From an uncultured Bacteroidota bacterium (GTDB lineage: Bacteria > Bacteroidota > Bacteroidia > Flavobacteriales > Flavobacteriaceae), in the NCBI GenBank assembly GCA_902544085.1, contig CACCAP010000005.1, positions 1 to 64,000 on the forward strand: a stretch of DNA of 64,000 bases. The letters run 5' to 3'. Positions 1 through 9,574 of this stretch are shown piece by piece. The position numbers were made by a program, and so were the translations under genes. The stretch's first letter is position 1, and each line of letters opens with the position of its first letter. The notes beneath the pieces are model-generated. The model saw nothing but the letters and a program-made list of their open reading frames with translations, ran no database searches and was not told the DNA's origin.

Positions 1-306
1 AATTTTTTATTTAAAAGATTGAACTTTGAACCATCTTTTGTAAAATCATTGTGCATAGGTCTTGGTAGAAGTATTGAAAATCATATCATAATTTTGCTAA
101 CGGAATCCAATAATAGGTTTAGTATTTTTTCTGCTGTTTCAGAGTCTATTGTTGAAACTTCGAATATATCTGCATCTGAAATTATTAAAAATATATGTGA
201 CTCAATCGGAGGAGGGGGTGGTGGTCAAGCAAAGTTTGCTGCTGGGTCTGGACCAAAGACAAAAGAGATAGAATCAATTATATTGAAATTAAAAGATAGC
301 TTTTAG
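1..306 (+). CDS. alaS: Alanine--tRNA ligase, C-terminal fragment
   Basis: This is the last 101 codons of a gene that enters from upstream; the frame is open from base 1, so there is no start here. The glycine-rich stretch around residues 68-85 (GGGGGGQAKFAAGSG) is the hallmark of the DHHA1 domain at the end of alanyl-tRNA synthetase. That domain helps bind tRNA-Ala and follows the editing domain. The gene ends at TAG (304-306), which overlaps the stop codon of the converging lipoprotein gene by four bases. The family assignment rests on this domain and on the C-terminal position. DHHA1 also occurs in DHH phosphoesterases, but the glycine-rich form and the ending fit AlaRS best. Confidence 0.85.
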   Translation, partial: NFLFKRLNFEPSFVKSLCIGLGRSIENHIIILLTESNNRFSIFSAVSESIVETSNISASEIIKNICDSIGGGGGGQAKFAAGSGPKTKEIESIILKLKDSF

Positions 307-821
307 TTATCTGTCGGGGGATAAGATTCCATTACCCTAGAAACAAAATTGGAAATCAATTGATCCCTTGTGAGCTTATTTGCAGATAAAGATCCTGAAC
401 CGCTACCTTGCCATATCAACTTCCCAGTTTGGGAATCAACAATATCAATGTAAAGTAGACCAACAGTCTTTGTATAGGGTTTAAAAGTTGATCCATAACC
501 ATAATATGGGTAATACCAACCCATATAATCATAATTGTTATACCTATTGATGTATACATTTTCTTTTGCTTTGGTATCAATAGAAACAATTAAATCAGGA
601 TTTTTTGAAAAGTTGTATCCCTTTGAGTTTAAGTAATTTTCAACAGAGCTTAATATTCTTTTTTTATCGATATCAGAAATTTCAAGATTTTCTATTTGCT
701 CTTTTGAAAAAGCATAGGTCTTGTAGGATGAAAAATCTGAATCAGAATCATAATCGTATGCAACTCTTACAGAACCACATGAAATAAGTAAAAAGGAAAC
801 CAAAAACAACGTAAACCTCAT
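303..821 (-). CDS. DUF4136 family lipoprotein
   Basis: A 172-residue protein with a lipoprotein signal: a hydrophobic stretch followed by the lipobox LLISC, with the lipidated cysteine at residue 15. The mature part has the pattern of DUF4136: an early FSSYKTYAF segment, then a central Tyr/Gly-rich segment (GWYYPYYGYG), then a hydrophobic strand with DSQTGKLIWQGSGSG near the end. DUF4136 lipoproteins are common in the Bacteroidota envelope and their function is unknown. The gene converges on alaS with a four-base overlap. It is transcribed away from the glucosaminidase gene, with 68 bp between the two starts. Confidence 0.85.
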   Translation of the reverse strand: MRFTLFLVSFLLISCGSVRVAYDYDSDSDFSSYKTYAFSKEQIENLEISDIDKKRILSSVENYLNSKGYNFSKNPDLIVSIDTKAKENVYINRYNNYDYMGWYYPYYGYGSTFKPYTKTVGLLYIDIVDSQTGKLIWQGSGSGSLSANKLTRDQLISNFVSRVMESYPPTDN

Positions 822-889
822 TATAACTAAAATTACAATAATTATGCCTAAAAAAACTTACTTTAAAAACTTATTAATATTTTTGAAAT

Positions 890-1690
890 ATGAGGGCTGG
901 TAGTAAAATCTACTTAATTTTAGTTTTTTCCTTTTTAATATCATCATGCAGTCTATTGAAGCTGCCTGGAAAAATTCTTAAAGTACCACTTAATATAAAA
1001 AGGTCAATAACCAAAAAACCAAATGCTAATTCAAATCAGTATGAAAAATTCATAAAAAACCTTAGCTCTGAGGAGAGAAAAAAATGGTATATAAAAACAT
1101 ACTCTGAATTAGCTATAAAACAAATGAAAAAATACAAAATTCCTGCTAGTATTATTCTAGCACAAGGAATGGTTGAGTCAGCTTCAGGTTCAAGCAATTT
1201 AGCTTTAAAATCAAATAATCATTTTGGAATTAAATGCCACCAAGAATGGAGAGGTAAAAGAGTGTATCATGATGATGATGAAAAAGGTGAATGTTTTAGA
1301 AAGTACAATTCACCAATAGAAAGCTATAAAGACCATTCAGAATTTTTAACAACCAGAGGACGCTACTCTTTTCTTTTCAGACTTCCTAAAAACAATTATA
1401 TTGAATGGGCAAATGGTTTGAAGAAAGCAGGTTATGCAACAGACCCAAATTATCCAAAAAAATTAATTAGAACTATTGAAGAAAATGATCTTTGGAAATT
1501 TGATGGTTCAAAAAAACCAATGAAACGAAAAAAATCAAAGGAATTAAAAGATATTCATACTGTTGAAAAAGGGGATACACTATATTTTATTTCTAAAAAA
1601 TATAACATTTCCATAGAAAAGATTATGAAAATTAATAATCTAAAAAACAACCAGATTAGTATTGGTCAAGAAATAAAATACAAGGATTAG
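890..1690 (+). CDS. Glucosaminidase-domain lipoprotein with LysM
   Basis: A predicted peptidoglycan hydrolase. Residues 1-20 form a lipoprotein signal ending in LISSC. Residues about 70-195 match the GH73-type mannosyl-glycoprotein endo-beta-N-acetylglucosaminidase fold (FlgJ-like), with IILAQGMVESASGSS carrying the likely catalytic glutamate and NNHFGIKC following it. A single LysM domain (HTVEKGDTLYFISKKY...) occupies roughly residues 223-264 and should bind glycan strands. The protein is probably anchored to a membrane and trims cell-wall glycan chains during growth. A TAnnTTTG-like box at 878-885 lies only four bases before the ATG, so the transcript may be nearly leaderless; this is weak evidence. 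It converges with the metalloprotease gene after a 3-bp gap. Confidence 0.88.
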   Translation: MRAGSKIYLILVFSFLISSCSLLKLPGKILKVPLNIKRSITKKPNANSNQYEKFIKNLSSEERKKWYIKTYSELAIKQMKKYKIPASIILAQGMVESASGSSNLALKSNNHFGIKCHQEWRGKRVYHDDDEKGECFRKYNSPIESYKDHSEFLTTRGRYSFLFRLPKNNYIEWANGLKKAGYATDPNYPKKLIRTIEENDLWKFDGSKKPMKRKKSKELKDIHTVEKGDTLYFISKKYNISIEKIMKINNLKNNQISIGQEIKYKD

Positions 1691-1693
1691 AAT

Positions 1694-4144
1694 TTACCCT
1701 TTCAAAATATTATTTATTAATCCAGCACAATACATTAAGTGATTTTTAACGGATTTGTTTGAAGAATATTTTTTCTGAGCTTTATTTAACTCACGTCTCA
1801 AATCAATTAAAATACCTAAAGTAGAAGACCTAATATCTGATTCATCAACTTTAACCCTTGTAGTACTCGAAGATGATCTAACGAATGAGGGAATATTTTG
1901 ATTTTCTTTCATCAAATATCCTAATCTTTGAATAAAGGCTCTTTGGATATTTCGTCTATAAATATCAATATTTGAATTGTTTTTCAATTCACTAAAAATA
2001 CCGTTCTTTAAATCCAACATTAACTCGTCCAATGAGTAGGATTTTGATCCATTCAAGGCTTCATTCTCAATTACTCTGGCTAGTCTTCCAAAATCAAGAA
2101 TTCTGTTAAGATAGCTTGATTGAAGTCCTCTAATTTGATCTACAGCACCTGCAAACTGAATTTTATCTAATATATCTTTGTCAATCATCCATGTTGGAGT
2201 TTCAAATAAGTTTTTATTAAGGAATTTGATACAGTTTTTTTGATGATTTTTTTCTACGTGAGTGTAAACAGCTCCCTTTTGATCCGAAGTTTTGTAATAC
2301 TGATAAACACCACCAACATTAGTTGCCACGTGCCCCATGTATCTTCTAAATTGACTAAATACAGCATTATGTAGTTCCCTCAGGTTGTCATAATTTTCCC
2401 CCTCTATTGAAGTCCAATTAATCAGTTCAGGATAAATTCTTTTTAAATTTTTAATACCATAATTGCTTGCCTCTATAGCATTATCACCTAAATCTTCCGT
2501 TTGTTGACTTGGATCTATTCTATTACCTGGACCAAACCTATATTTAAGGTCATCTTGATTTTCTATAATCCATTTTCGTAAAATTTCTTTTTCCTCATCT
2601 TGAGATGAGCCCAGAATCGGTTTGTAACCCCATTTAACAGAAAATCTATCGTATATACCGCTATTAGGTGTATCCCAATCGGACGGTATTAGTGCGACTC
2701 CTTTGTCTTCGGGCTGAGCAACATAATTGTAACGCGCATAGTCCATTATTGATGGAGCAGTGCCATACTTTTTAGTAAAAGTTGCTGATCTTAGTGAATC
2801 AACAGGGTACGCACTACTACTACCCATATTGTGCGGTAAACCTATTGCATGACCAACTTCGTGAGCTGCTATAAATCTAACACCTTCACCCATTAATTCA
2901 TTTTTTAATTCAATTCCTCTTGCATCTTCATTTACTGCACCTGTTTGAACAACAAGCCAATCTCTGACAAGTTTTAAAACATTATGATACCAATTTACAC
3001 TGAACTCAATAATTTCACCAGATCTAGGATCAACAACGTTACCTCCATTTGCATTGATAGTTTCAGAAGCCAAATATCTAAATACACTATACCTAACATC
3101 TTCAGGACTCCAATCTGGATTTTCCTCTTTTGTTGGTGGATCTTTAGCTAGAATAGCATTTTTAAACCCTGCTTCTTCAAAGGCAATTTGCCAATCCTCA
3201 ATTCCTAACTTTATGTATTTCCTCCATTTAATTGGAGTACCCGGGTCAATATAAAATACAATTGGATTTTTTGGTTCTACCAATTCACCTGCTTTAAATT
3301 TTTCTATGTCTTCTTCTTTAACCTCCAATCTCCATCTTCTCAAATATCTTACAGTTTCAGCTTTTTGATTATCTAGACCATAATCAACCTGCCTATTCGT
3401 GTTCCATCCAACTCTTTCATCAAAATACCTTCTTTTCATAGGTTTTTTCGGTAGTATAATCATGGAATTATTAATTTCCATAGAAACTGAACCATTCTCT
3501 GTCTCTGTGGATCTATATGTTTTAACATTTCTTACTTCAATATTTTTTGGAAATGACTTAATATTTTCAATATATGATAGCTTTGAATCAAGACCAGAAA
3601 TCTTATAGGTTTTTCTGCTTCTCTGAGGATAACCAATACTTTTTAGGTCAGTTGTAAATAAACTTGTAACGTTAATAAGAGATGAGTTTAAAGAATCATT
3701 TTTAGCCTCAATTTTAAATTTAAATAATATCGGCTCAAAATTAGAATTTATAACTGCCTCGCTGATAGGCAGTGAATCTGCAGCAAAATTTACATAAGAT
3801 GATTCTCTCAATAAAATATTATTATTATTATTTTTTTCCCATCTTAAAACTTGTTGATTCAAGATATGTGAGTATAGTGGAATTGAAACAGACATTTTTG
3901 AAACTCGAGTTATCATTAACATATCTCTACCAATTAATGAATCTGGTATCTCAAAATAATACTTATCATCTTTAAAGTAGACATTAAATAATCCATCATC
4001 TTTTGTTGCCTCTGAAATTATTGATGCAAAACTTTTTACTTTAGCCTTAGAATCAGGCTTAGATTTTTTTTCATCCTGGGAGAATAAATTTTTGTTAGGT
4101 ACTAGTATAAATATTAACAACAACAGGTTAATTATCTTTTTCAT
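1694..4144 (-). CDS. Secreted zinc-dependent metalloprotease (DUF5117/DUF5118 family)
   Basis: An 816-residue protein with an N-terminal Sec signal (residues about 1-22). The metzincin motif HEVGHAIGLPHN is at about residue 427, giving three zinc-ligand histidines and the catalytic Glu. A SIMDYARYNYVAQ segment downstream resembles the Met-turn region. Length and layout fit the large Bacteroidota metalloproteases annotated with DUF5117, a met-zincin core and DUF5118. It is expected in the periplasm or outside the cell; the substrate is unknown. It lies 12 bp downstream of lysS on the same strand, so it could be read from the lysS transcript. Full length, with no disruption seen. Confidence 0.88.
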   Translation of the reverse strand: MKKIINLLLLIFILVPNKNLFSQDEKKSKPDSKAKVKSFASIISEATKDDGLFNVYFKDDKYYFEIPDSLIGRDMLMITRVSKMSVSIPLYSHILNQQVLRWEKNNNNNILLRESSYVNFAADSLPISEAVINSNFEPILFKFKIEAKNDSLNSSLINVTSLFTTDLKSIGYPQRSRKTYKISGLDSKLSYIENIKSFPKNIEVRNVKTYRSTETENGSVSMEINNSMIILPKKPMKRRYFDERVGWNTNRQVDYGLDNQKAETVRYLRRWRLEVKEEDIEKFKAGELVEPKNPIVFYIDPGTPIKWRKYIKLGIEDWQIAFEEAGFKNAILAKDPPTKEENPDWSPEDVRYSVFRYLASETINANGGNVVDPRSGEIIEFSVNWYHNVLKLVRDWLVVQTGAVNEDARGIELKNELMGEGVRFIAAHEVGHAIGLPHNMGSSSAYPVDSLRSATFTKKYGTAPSIMDYARYNYVAQPEDKGVALIPSDWDTPNSGIYDRFSVKWGYKPILGSSQDEEKEILRKWIIENQDDLKYRFGPGNRIDPSQQTEDLGDNAIEASNYGIKNLKRIYPELINWTSIEGENYDNLRELHNAVFSQFRRYMGHVATNVGGVYQYYKTSDQKGAVYTHVEKNHQKNCIKFLNKNLFETPTWMIDKDILDKIQFAGAVDQIRGLQSSYLNRILDFGRLARVIENEALNGSKSYSLDELMLDLKNGIFSELKNNSNIDIYRRNIQRAFIQRLGYLMKENQNIPSFVRSSSSTTRVKVDESDIRSSTLGILIDLRRELNKAQKKYSSNKSVKNHLMYCAGLINNILKG

Positions 4145-4156
4145 GTTTTAAATTTT

Positions 4157-5848
4157 TTAGATTAACTCAACAAAAATGCCAGAGTCATTTTTGAAGACTT
4201 TTAGTAGTTGATTTTTTGTAAGTGACTTTATTGTTTTATCCCATTTTTTATTACTAAGCTCTGCGTAATGTTTTAACTCTCCAATTTCAACTTTTTTATT
4301 TTTTTTCATATAGTCAAAAACTTTCTTTTCCTCATCATTTAATTTTACTTCATTTTTTTCAGGTCGCATTTGTGGAAAAAATATAACTTCTTGAATGGAT
4401 TTATGATTTGTTAACAACATAACTAAACGGTCAATTCCAAAACCAATTCCAGATGTAGGAGGCATTCCATATTCAAGAGATCGAATAAAATCATGATCTA
4501 TGAACATCGCTTCATCATCACCTTTTTCAGAAAGTTTTAATTGATCTTCAAATCTTTCAAGTTGATCAATTGGATCATTTAATTCTGAATATGCATTAGC
4601 AATCTCACTTCCATTTATCAATAGCTCAAATCTTTCTGTAAGGTTTACTTTATTTCTGTGTTGTTTTGTTAGGGGACTCATTTCTTTTGGATAGTCAATA
4701 ATAAAAGTTGGTTGTATAAAATTTGACTCACATTTATCCCCAAAAATGGAATCGATTATTTTTCCTCTGCCCATTGTGGAATCAACCTCAATACCAATAT
4801 TTTTTGCTTTTTCTGATAATTCGATGTCATTTAAATTTTCAACATCTATTCCTGTCTCATTTTTTATTGCCTCTAGAATTGGAATTCTAGGGTAAGGACC
4901 TTTAAAGTCTATTTTATTAGCACCATAAACAACATCACTCTTACCATATAATTCAGTTACAGTATTTTCTAATAATTTTTCAGTTAAATCCATCATCCAG
5001 TTGTAGTCTTTGTAAGCAACGTAAAATTCGAGGTTCGTAAATTCTGGGTTGTGAGTTCTATCCATACCTTCATTCCTAAAATCTTTTGCAAATTCAAATA
5101 CCCCATCGAAGCCACCTACAATTAATCTCTTTAAATAAAGTTCATTAGCTATTCTCATGTATAAAGGAATATTTAAAGAATTGTGATGAGTTACAAAGGG
5201 TTTTGCAGCAGCACCACCAGGTATCGGTTGTAAGATTGGTGTCTCAACTTCAATAAAGTTTAGTTTCTCTAAGAATTTTCTAATTGAGCTAATGATTTTA
5301 GATCTTATGATAAATGTTTTTTTTACTTCACTATTTACAACTAAGTCAACATATCTTTGTCTATATCGTTGCTCTGGATCGTTAAATTCATCATACTTTT
5401 TACCCTCACTATCTTCTTTTGGTAGTGGTAGAGGTTTTAGAGATTTAGATAGTAATTTAAAGTCTTTTACCATGACAGTCATTTCACCAACTTTGGTCTT
5501 GAAAAGAACACCATCAATACCCAAAAAGTCTCCAATATCTAGAAGTTTTTTATAAAGTTCATTATATTTTGATTTGTCCTCTGAAGCGCATATTTCATCT
5601 CTGTTGAAATAAACTTGAATTTTTCCACTACTGTCTTGTATTTCTGCAAAACTCGCTTTTCCTTGTATCCTTCTTGACATGACTCTTCCTGCAATTTTAA
5701 CATCTTCACCTTCTTCAAAGTTTTCTTTAATTTCAACAGCCAAGTGAGTTACTGGAAAAGTTTCAGCAGGGTAGGGATTAATACCCAAATCAATAATTTT
5801 TTTCAGCTTTTCTCTTCTTACAAGCTCTTGTTCAGAAAAATTTGACAT
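4157..5848 (-). CDS. lysS: Lysine--tRNA ligase (class II)
   Basis: Class II lysyl-tRNA synthetase that charges tRNA-Lys in the cytoplasm. An OB-fold anticodon domain covers about residues 55-150. Class II motif 2 is seen in FRNEGMDRTHNPEFT and motif 3 in GIGFGIDRLVMLLTN. The reading frame is also open to a TTG three codons upstream (5857). I chose the ATG at 5848 because it gives the usual MSNFSEQELVRR-type N-terminus. After the normal end (FPQMRPEKN) there is an extra tail of about 65 residues that looks helix-rich and winged-helix-like. It is divergent from lipB, with 68 bp between starts. Confidence 0.96.
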   Translation of the reverse strand: MSNFSEQELVRREKLKKIIDLGINPYPAETFPVTHLAVEIKENFEEGEDVKIAGRVMSRRIQGKASFAEIQDSSGKIQVYFNRDEICASEDKSKYNELYKKLLDIGDFLGIDGVLFKTKVGEMTVMVKDFKLLSKSLKPLPLPKEDSEGKKYDEFNDPEQRYRQRYVDLVVNSEVKKTFIIRSKIISSIRKFLEKLNFIEVETPILQPIPGGAAAKPFVTHHNSLNIPLYMRIANELYLKRLIVGGFDGVFEFAKDFRNEGMDRTHNPEFTNLEFYVAYKDYNWMMDLTEKLLENTVTELYGKSDVVYGANKIDFKGPYPRIPILEAIKNETGIDVENLNDIELSEKAKNIGIEVDSTMGRGKIIDSIFGDKCESNFIQPTFIIDYPKEMSPLTKQHRNKVNLTERFELLINGSEIANAYSELNDPIDQLERFEDQLKLSEKGDDEAMFIDHDFIRSLEYGMPPTSGIGFGIDRLVMLLTNHKSIQEVIFFPQMRPEKNEVKLNDEEKKVFDYMKKNKKVEIGELKHYAELSNKKWDKTIKSLTKNQLLKVFKNDSGIFVELI

Positions 5849-5916
5849 GCAAGTCAAATATAATAATATAAGATGTACTTAATGCTTATGTTTTTTATTT
5901 TTATACTATCAAATTA

Positions 5917-6618
5917 GTGGTGTTGAAAATCAATAAAGAAATTGAAATAAAAAAATTAGGTTTCAAAGATTACAATGAAGCATTAGAAATACAAAATTAT
6001 TATCACGATAAAATTTGCAATATCAAGTTAAATAATAGAAAAAATAATACTTCTCTCATAACCCCAAATTATCTTTTATTTGTTGAGCATAATCACGTTT
6101 ATACGATTGGAAAGAGTGGAGATTTAAATAATCTATTATTAAATGAAAATTCACTCAAACAAAAGGGAATTCAGCTTAAAAAAATTGGAAGGGGAGGAGA
6201 CATCACATATCATGGTCCTGGTCAAATCGTTTGCTATCCAATATTTGATTTAGAAAATTTTTTTACTGATATACATAAATATCTAAGGACACTTGAATTT
6301 ATCGTTGTCAAAACATTAAAAAAGTTTGGAATTGCTTCAATGGGAAGTGAGGATCACACTGGTGTATGGATTGATAAGGATACCTTAAATGAGAGAAAAA
6401 TCTGCGCCTTGGGAATTAAAGCTAGTAGATGGGTTACCAAACACGGTTTGGCATTAAATGTTAATACAGATTTGTCTTATTTTGATGGTATTATACCTTG
6501 CGGATTGAAAGGCAAAGCTGTCACCTCAATGAGTAAAGAAATTGGTTGTGAGGTAGATATAGATGAAGTTATAGAAGAGCTTGTAAAGCAATTCGAAAAA
6601 GAATTTAAAAATGTGTAA
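5917..6618 (+). CDS. lipB: Octanoyltransferase (lipoate biosynthesis)
   Basis: LipB transfers octanoyl groups from acyl carrier protein to lipoyl domains; LipA then inserts sulfur. The family signature RGGDITYHGPGQIVCYPI is present around residues 90-107. The catalytic lysine is in LGIKASRWV and the catalytic cysteine in GIIPCGLKG. Length (233 residues) is normal. The start is uncertain: codons 1-3 are GTG GTG TTG, with no nearby ATG and no Shine-Dalgarno sequence. The stop TAA directly abuts the stop codon of the converging lipoprotein gene, with zero bases between. The partner gene lipA lies about 24 kb away on the other strand. Confidence 0.95.
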   Translation: MVLKINKEIEIKKLGFKDYNEALEIQNYYHDKICNIKLNNRKNNTSLITPNYLLFVEHNHVYTIGKSGDLNNLLLNENSLKQKGIQLKKIGRGGDITYHGPGQIVCYPIFDLENFFTDIHKYLRTLEFIVVKTLKKFGIASMGSEDHTGVWIDKDTLNERKICALGIKASRWVTKHGLALNVNTDLSYFDGIIPCGLKGKAVTSMSKEIGCEVDIDEVIEELVKQFEKEFKNV

Positions 6619-8904
6619 TTAATCTACGGTGTAGTACAGCAGCTCATCTTGATCACCAACCACAACTAAAACTGTTTGTTTTTCTCTAGTTGAGAAGTCA
6701 TAAAAATTTGAAGAAAAAATCGGGAAACGTTCAATTTTTTTATTCTCACTAAATAGATAAAGTTCCTTCGTGTCAAGATTTAGAGTTGAAATGTAATTTT
6801 GATAGATCCTGGGGGTTGTATAATTTCCATAAGGAATATCAAGCTCATTTTGATTTACTATTATTTTGTTGTCAGTATGTATAGTTAACATGTCCTGATT
6901 TGAGACCAAACCAATTATATTTTCGTTTTGGGGTTGGTATGAAATTTCTCCAGAGATATCAATCCTAATTATCTCATTTTCTTCACTTAGAAAGATAAGT
7001 TTGTTATTGTGTTTAAAAACAGTTGATTTGTACTTTAATTCCTTAGGTAATTTAATTCTTTCTCTTCCCCTTCTGTCGTATATTGTGAAAGTTTTGTCCT
7101 CATAATATTGGATGAGAAAATCTTTATTTAAAATTCTTATATGATCCATTTTGTTAGCAATTGTCTTTTTGGATCTAGTTGCCTTATAACCTTTAACAAC
7201 ACTGAGTTTTGAGTCATACATCGATAAAGTTTTCCCTTCCTGAACAACCAATCTGTAATTTTTATTTTTATCATAATCAAAAACAGACAAATATTTTTTA
7301 GAAGTATTTTCCTTGTTAGCAGTTTTTTTAACAATATTTCCTTTTACATCAATTATGTATAGATATTCAGAGGTTAGAAAAACAAATTGTAGTCTACCAT
7401 TTTTATACATATCAATCTGATAAATATCACTGATAACTCTTGATTCAAATTTTTTAGACCAAATTTTAGTGCCGTCTAAATTGATAAGAAATAGTTCATT
7501 ATCTAAATCTTGAAAAATTATATTCAGATCATTTGTTCTGTGATTCTTAACTAATGTTGGTTTAACTACAATATTTTGAGAGTGCTTAGTCTTTGAAACT
7601 AGCTCTAGTTTATTTATTATTTCTTTGTTTTCACTAGGACTAGTAAATAACGAAAAATAAGCAAGATTATTACCTACTTCTTCCGTGGAATATATGTACG
7701 TATTGCCTAAATCTTCATCATTTTTATGTAAAGTAAAGCTTACACTTTTTGATGGAATTTTTTTTCTAAATTTTTCAAATTGATTTTGTTTTGAAAGTGT
7801 TAAATTGTTTTTATAATTCAAAATAACATTTTCCAGTTCATTTTCATTTTTTCCAAACACAACAAGATTTTCAAATTTTGTAAAGTATTTAAATTTTTCA
7901 AATTCATGAAAACTTAAAAGATCAATCTTTAGGGTATTTTTTGATAATTCTCTAATTTCTTGGCCTCGGTAAAATTGACTTCCTTTAATTGATTCAATTG
8001 AATTGATTTCGTTAGAATCATCAAAATTAAGAAGAAATAGGGTGTCATTCTCAATTACTAACTCACCAACTTCAGAGACATTCTGAAATATAGAATCAAT
8101 TTCATAATTAATTATTGATACATCTTGAATTACTGCGTTTAAGTTTTCTTTGACCTCATTATATTCAAATGAAATTCTTTTAAGTTTTGAGAAATTCTCT
8201 GGAATTATATCAAAAAAATCTGTGCTTGATTTTTTTAAATTATTTAAAAATTGAATTTTTCTTTTTTCATCACTTTTTGCAAATCCCAAAACATTAATTT
8301 CATCATTTAATACATCAAATTCGTACTGCATCAAGTTCGAAAACCTTTTTACACTTTGTGGAATATCCATAAACATCAACCCGTTAAAGTTTTCTTTGAC
8401 AATCAATGAAATATTTTTCGATTTATTATGATATAGGTTTTTAAATTTTTCAAACTCCAAGTTTGAACCATAAGTTGAGTTTCTAATAACATTTTCAATT
8501 AAAAGTTTATTTTTTGATAGAAACAAAAAATTGTTTTTGTTCGTCACATAATTAGAATTTTTATCAATGTAGATGTTGTGGTTACCATATTTGATAGAGT
8601 CAACAAATTTATTTGATAATGTATCAGGAAAATCCTGTATTAAAAAATGATCTAATTTATTTTTTGAAGTATAATGGAAGCTTATTAAAACTTCCCCCTT
8701 AGAGCTATAATTCTCAATTGATGAAAAATCAAAATCAACTGATTCAGAGATAAATTCTAATGTTTGAAAGTTAACATTTTCAAATTCTTTAATCGAAATT
8801 GTCAAAACTGGATCATCTGGAATTTTATCAATAATCAAACTCTTCTCTAGCTCATTTGAGCAAGAAGTGATTAACACAACCAGAAGAATATATAACCTAT
8901 TCAT
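6619..8904 (-). CDS. Unrecognised large lipoprotein, beta-propeller-like C-terminal half
   Basis: A 761-residue protein I cannot assign to a named family. It has a lipoprotein signal with the cysteine at residue 15 (LITSC). The first half (residues about 20-430) is mixed alpha/beta and vaguely resembles bacterial DUF3352-type proteins. From about residue 440 it consists of repeated short strands with motifs such as LINLDGTKIWSKK, YIIDVKGNIVKK and TIYDRRGRERIKL. That spacing is typical of beta-propeller blades of the PQQ/WD type. It lies 21 bp downstream of rnhB on the same strand, so it is probably co-transcribed. No catalytic motif was seen. Confidence 0.7.
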   Translation of the reverse strand: MNRLYILLVVLITSCSNELEKSLIIDKIPDDPVLTISIKEFENVNFQTLEFISESVDFDFSSIENYSSKGEVLISFHYTSKNKLDHFLIQDFPDTLSNKFVDSIKYGNHNIYIDKNSNYVTNKNNFLFLSKNKLLIENVIRNSTYGSNLEFEKFKNLYHNKSKNISLIVKENFNGLMFMDIPQSVKRFSNLMQYEFDVLNDEINVLGFAKSDEKRKIQFLNNLKKSSTDFFDIIPENFSKLKRISFEYNEVKENLNAVIQDVSIINYEIDSIFQNVSEVGELVIENDTLFLLNFDDSNEINSIESIKGSQFYRGQEIRELSKNTLKIDLLSFHEFEKFKYFTKFENLVVFGKNENELENVILNYKNNLTLSKQNQFEKFRKKIPSKSVSFTLHKNDEDLGNTYIYSTEEVGNNLAYFSLFTSPSENKEIINKLELVSKTKHSQNIVVKPTLVKNHRTNDLNIIFQDLDNELFLINLDGTKIWSKKFESRVISDIYQIDMYKNGRLQFVFLTSEYLYIIDVKGNIVKKTANKENTSKKYLSVFDYDKNKNYRLVVQEGKTLSMYDSKLSVVKGYKATRSKKTIANKMDHIRILNKDFLIQYYEDKTFTIYDRRGRERIKLPKELKYKSTVFKHNNKLIFLSEENEIIRIDISGEISYQPQNENIIGLVSNQDMLTIHTDNKIIVNQNELDIPYGNYTTPRIYQNYISTLNLDTKELYLFSENKKIERFPIFSSNFYDFSTREKQTVLVVVGDQDELLYYTVD

Positions 8905-8925
8905 TTATTTCTCAAAATTAAAAAG

Positions 8926-9522
8926 TTAGATTGTCAATTTCAACTGTTTATTTTTAATGTTAAATGTCATTCTATGATATTTGCAACGACCATATTTGTA
9001 AATCATTTCTTTGTGTTTTTCAGTACCGTATCCTTTATTTTTTTTCCAGTCATACATTGGAAATTGAGTACTAAGTTTACACATAATTTCATCTCTTTTT
9101 ACTTTTGCTAGAATTGATGCTGCTGCAATACTTATGTATTTGTCATCTCCTCCAACTATACACTCAAAATCTATTTTTTTCCTTGCTTTGAACCTATTAC
9201 CATCAATAATTATTTTATCAGGCTTAATTTTAAGTTTTTCAATAGCAAGATTCATAGCTAAGTAAGTTGCATTTAATATATTGATTTCATCAATTTTTTT
9301 TGCTTCAATACTGATGATAGAATACGTAATACAACTTTTTAATATCTCATCATATAAATCAATTCTTTCTTTACGATTTATTTTTTTTGAGTCTTTAATA
9401 AATGAATTTTTATAATTTTTAGGTAAAATTACAGCTGCTGCTGTAACAGGACCCGCAAGTGATCCTCTTCCCGCCTCATCTACTCCGCATACTATTTTTT
9501 TATTGTCAAAAAGACTCAACAT
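8926..9522 (-). CDS. rnhB: Ribonuclease HII
   Basis: Removes RNA from RNA-DNA hybrids and starts ribonucleotide excision. The hallmark VCGVDEAGRGSLAGPV is at residues 11-26, with acidic active-site residues Asp15 and Glu16. KIIIDGNRF and the GGDDKYISIAAASILAKV motif follow, the usual order for RNase HII. Length of 198 residues is normal. The porin-like gene is divergent with 52 bp between starts. The unknown 761-residue lipoprotein follows on the same strand. Confidence 0.97.
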   Translation of the reverse strand: MLSLFDNKKIVCGVDEAGRGSLAGPVTAAAVILPKNYKNSFIKDSKKINRKERIDLYDEILKSCITYSIISIEAKKIDEINILNATYLAMNLAIEKLKIKPDKIIIDGNRFKARKKIDFECIVGGDDKYISIAAASILAKVKRDEIMCKLSTQFPMYDWKKNKGYGTEKHKEMIYKYGRCKYHRMTFNIKNKQLKLTI

Positions 9523-9574
9523 ATCATCAATTTAAATCATAAATGCTATTAAATCAATAACTTTAGACAAATTA

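Noticed and set aside
878-885. TAnnTTTG box before the glucosaminidase gene
   Set aside because: It lies only four bases from the ATG and matches arise often by chance in DNA this AT-rich, so I did not list it as a promoter.
5849-5857. Upstream TTG start for lysS
   Set aside because: It adds only three residues; the ATG at 5848 gives the usual N-terminus.
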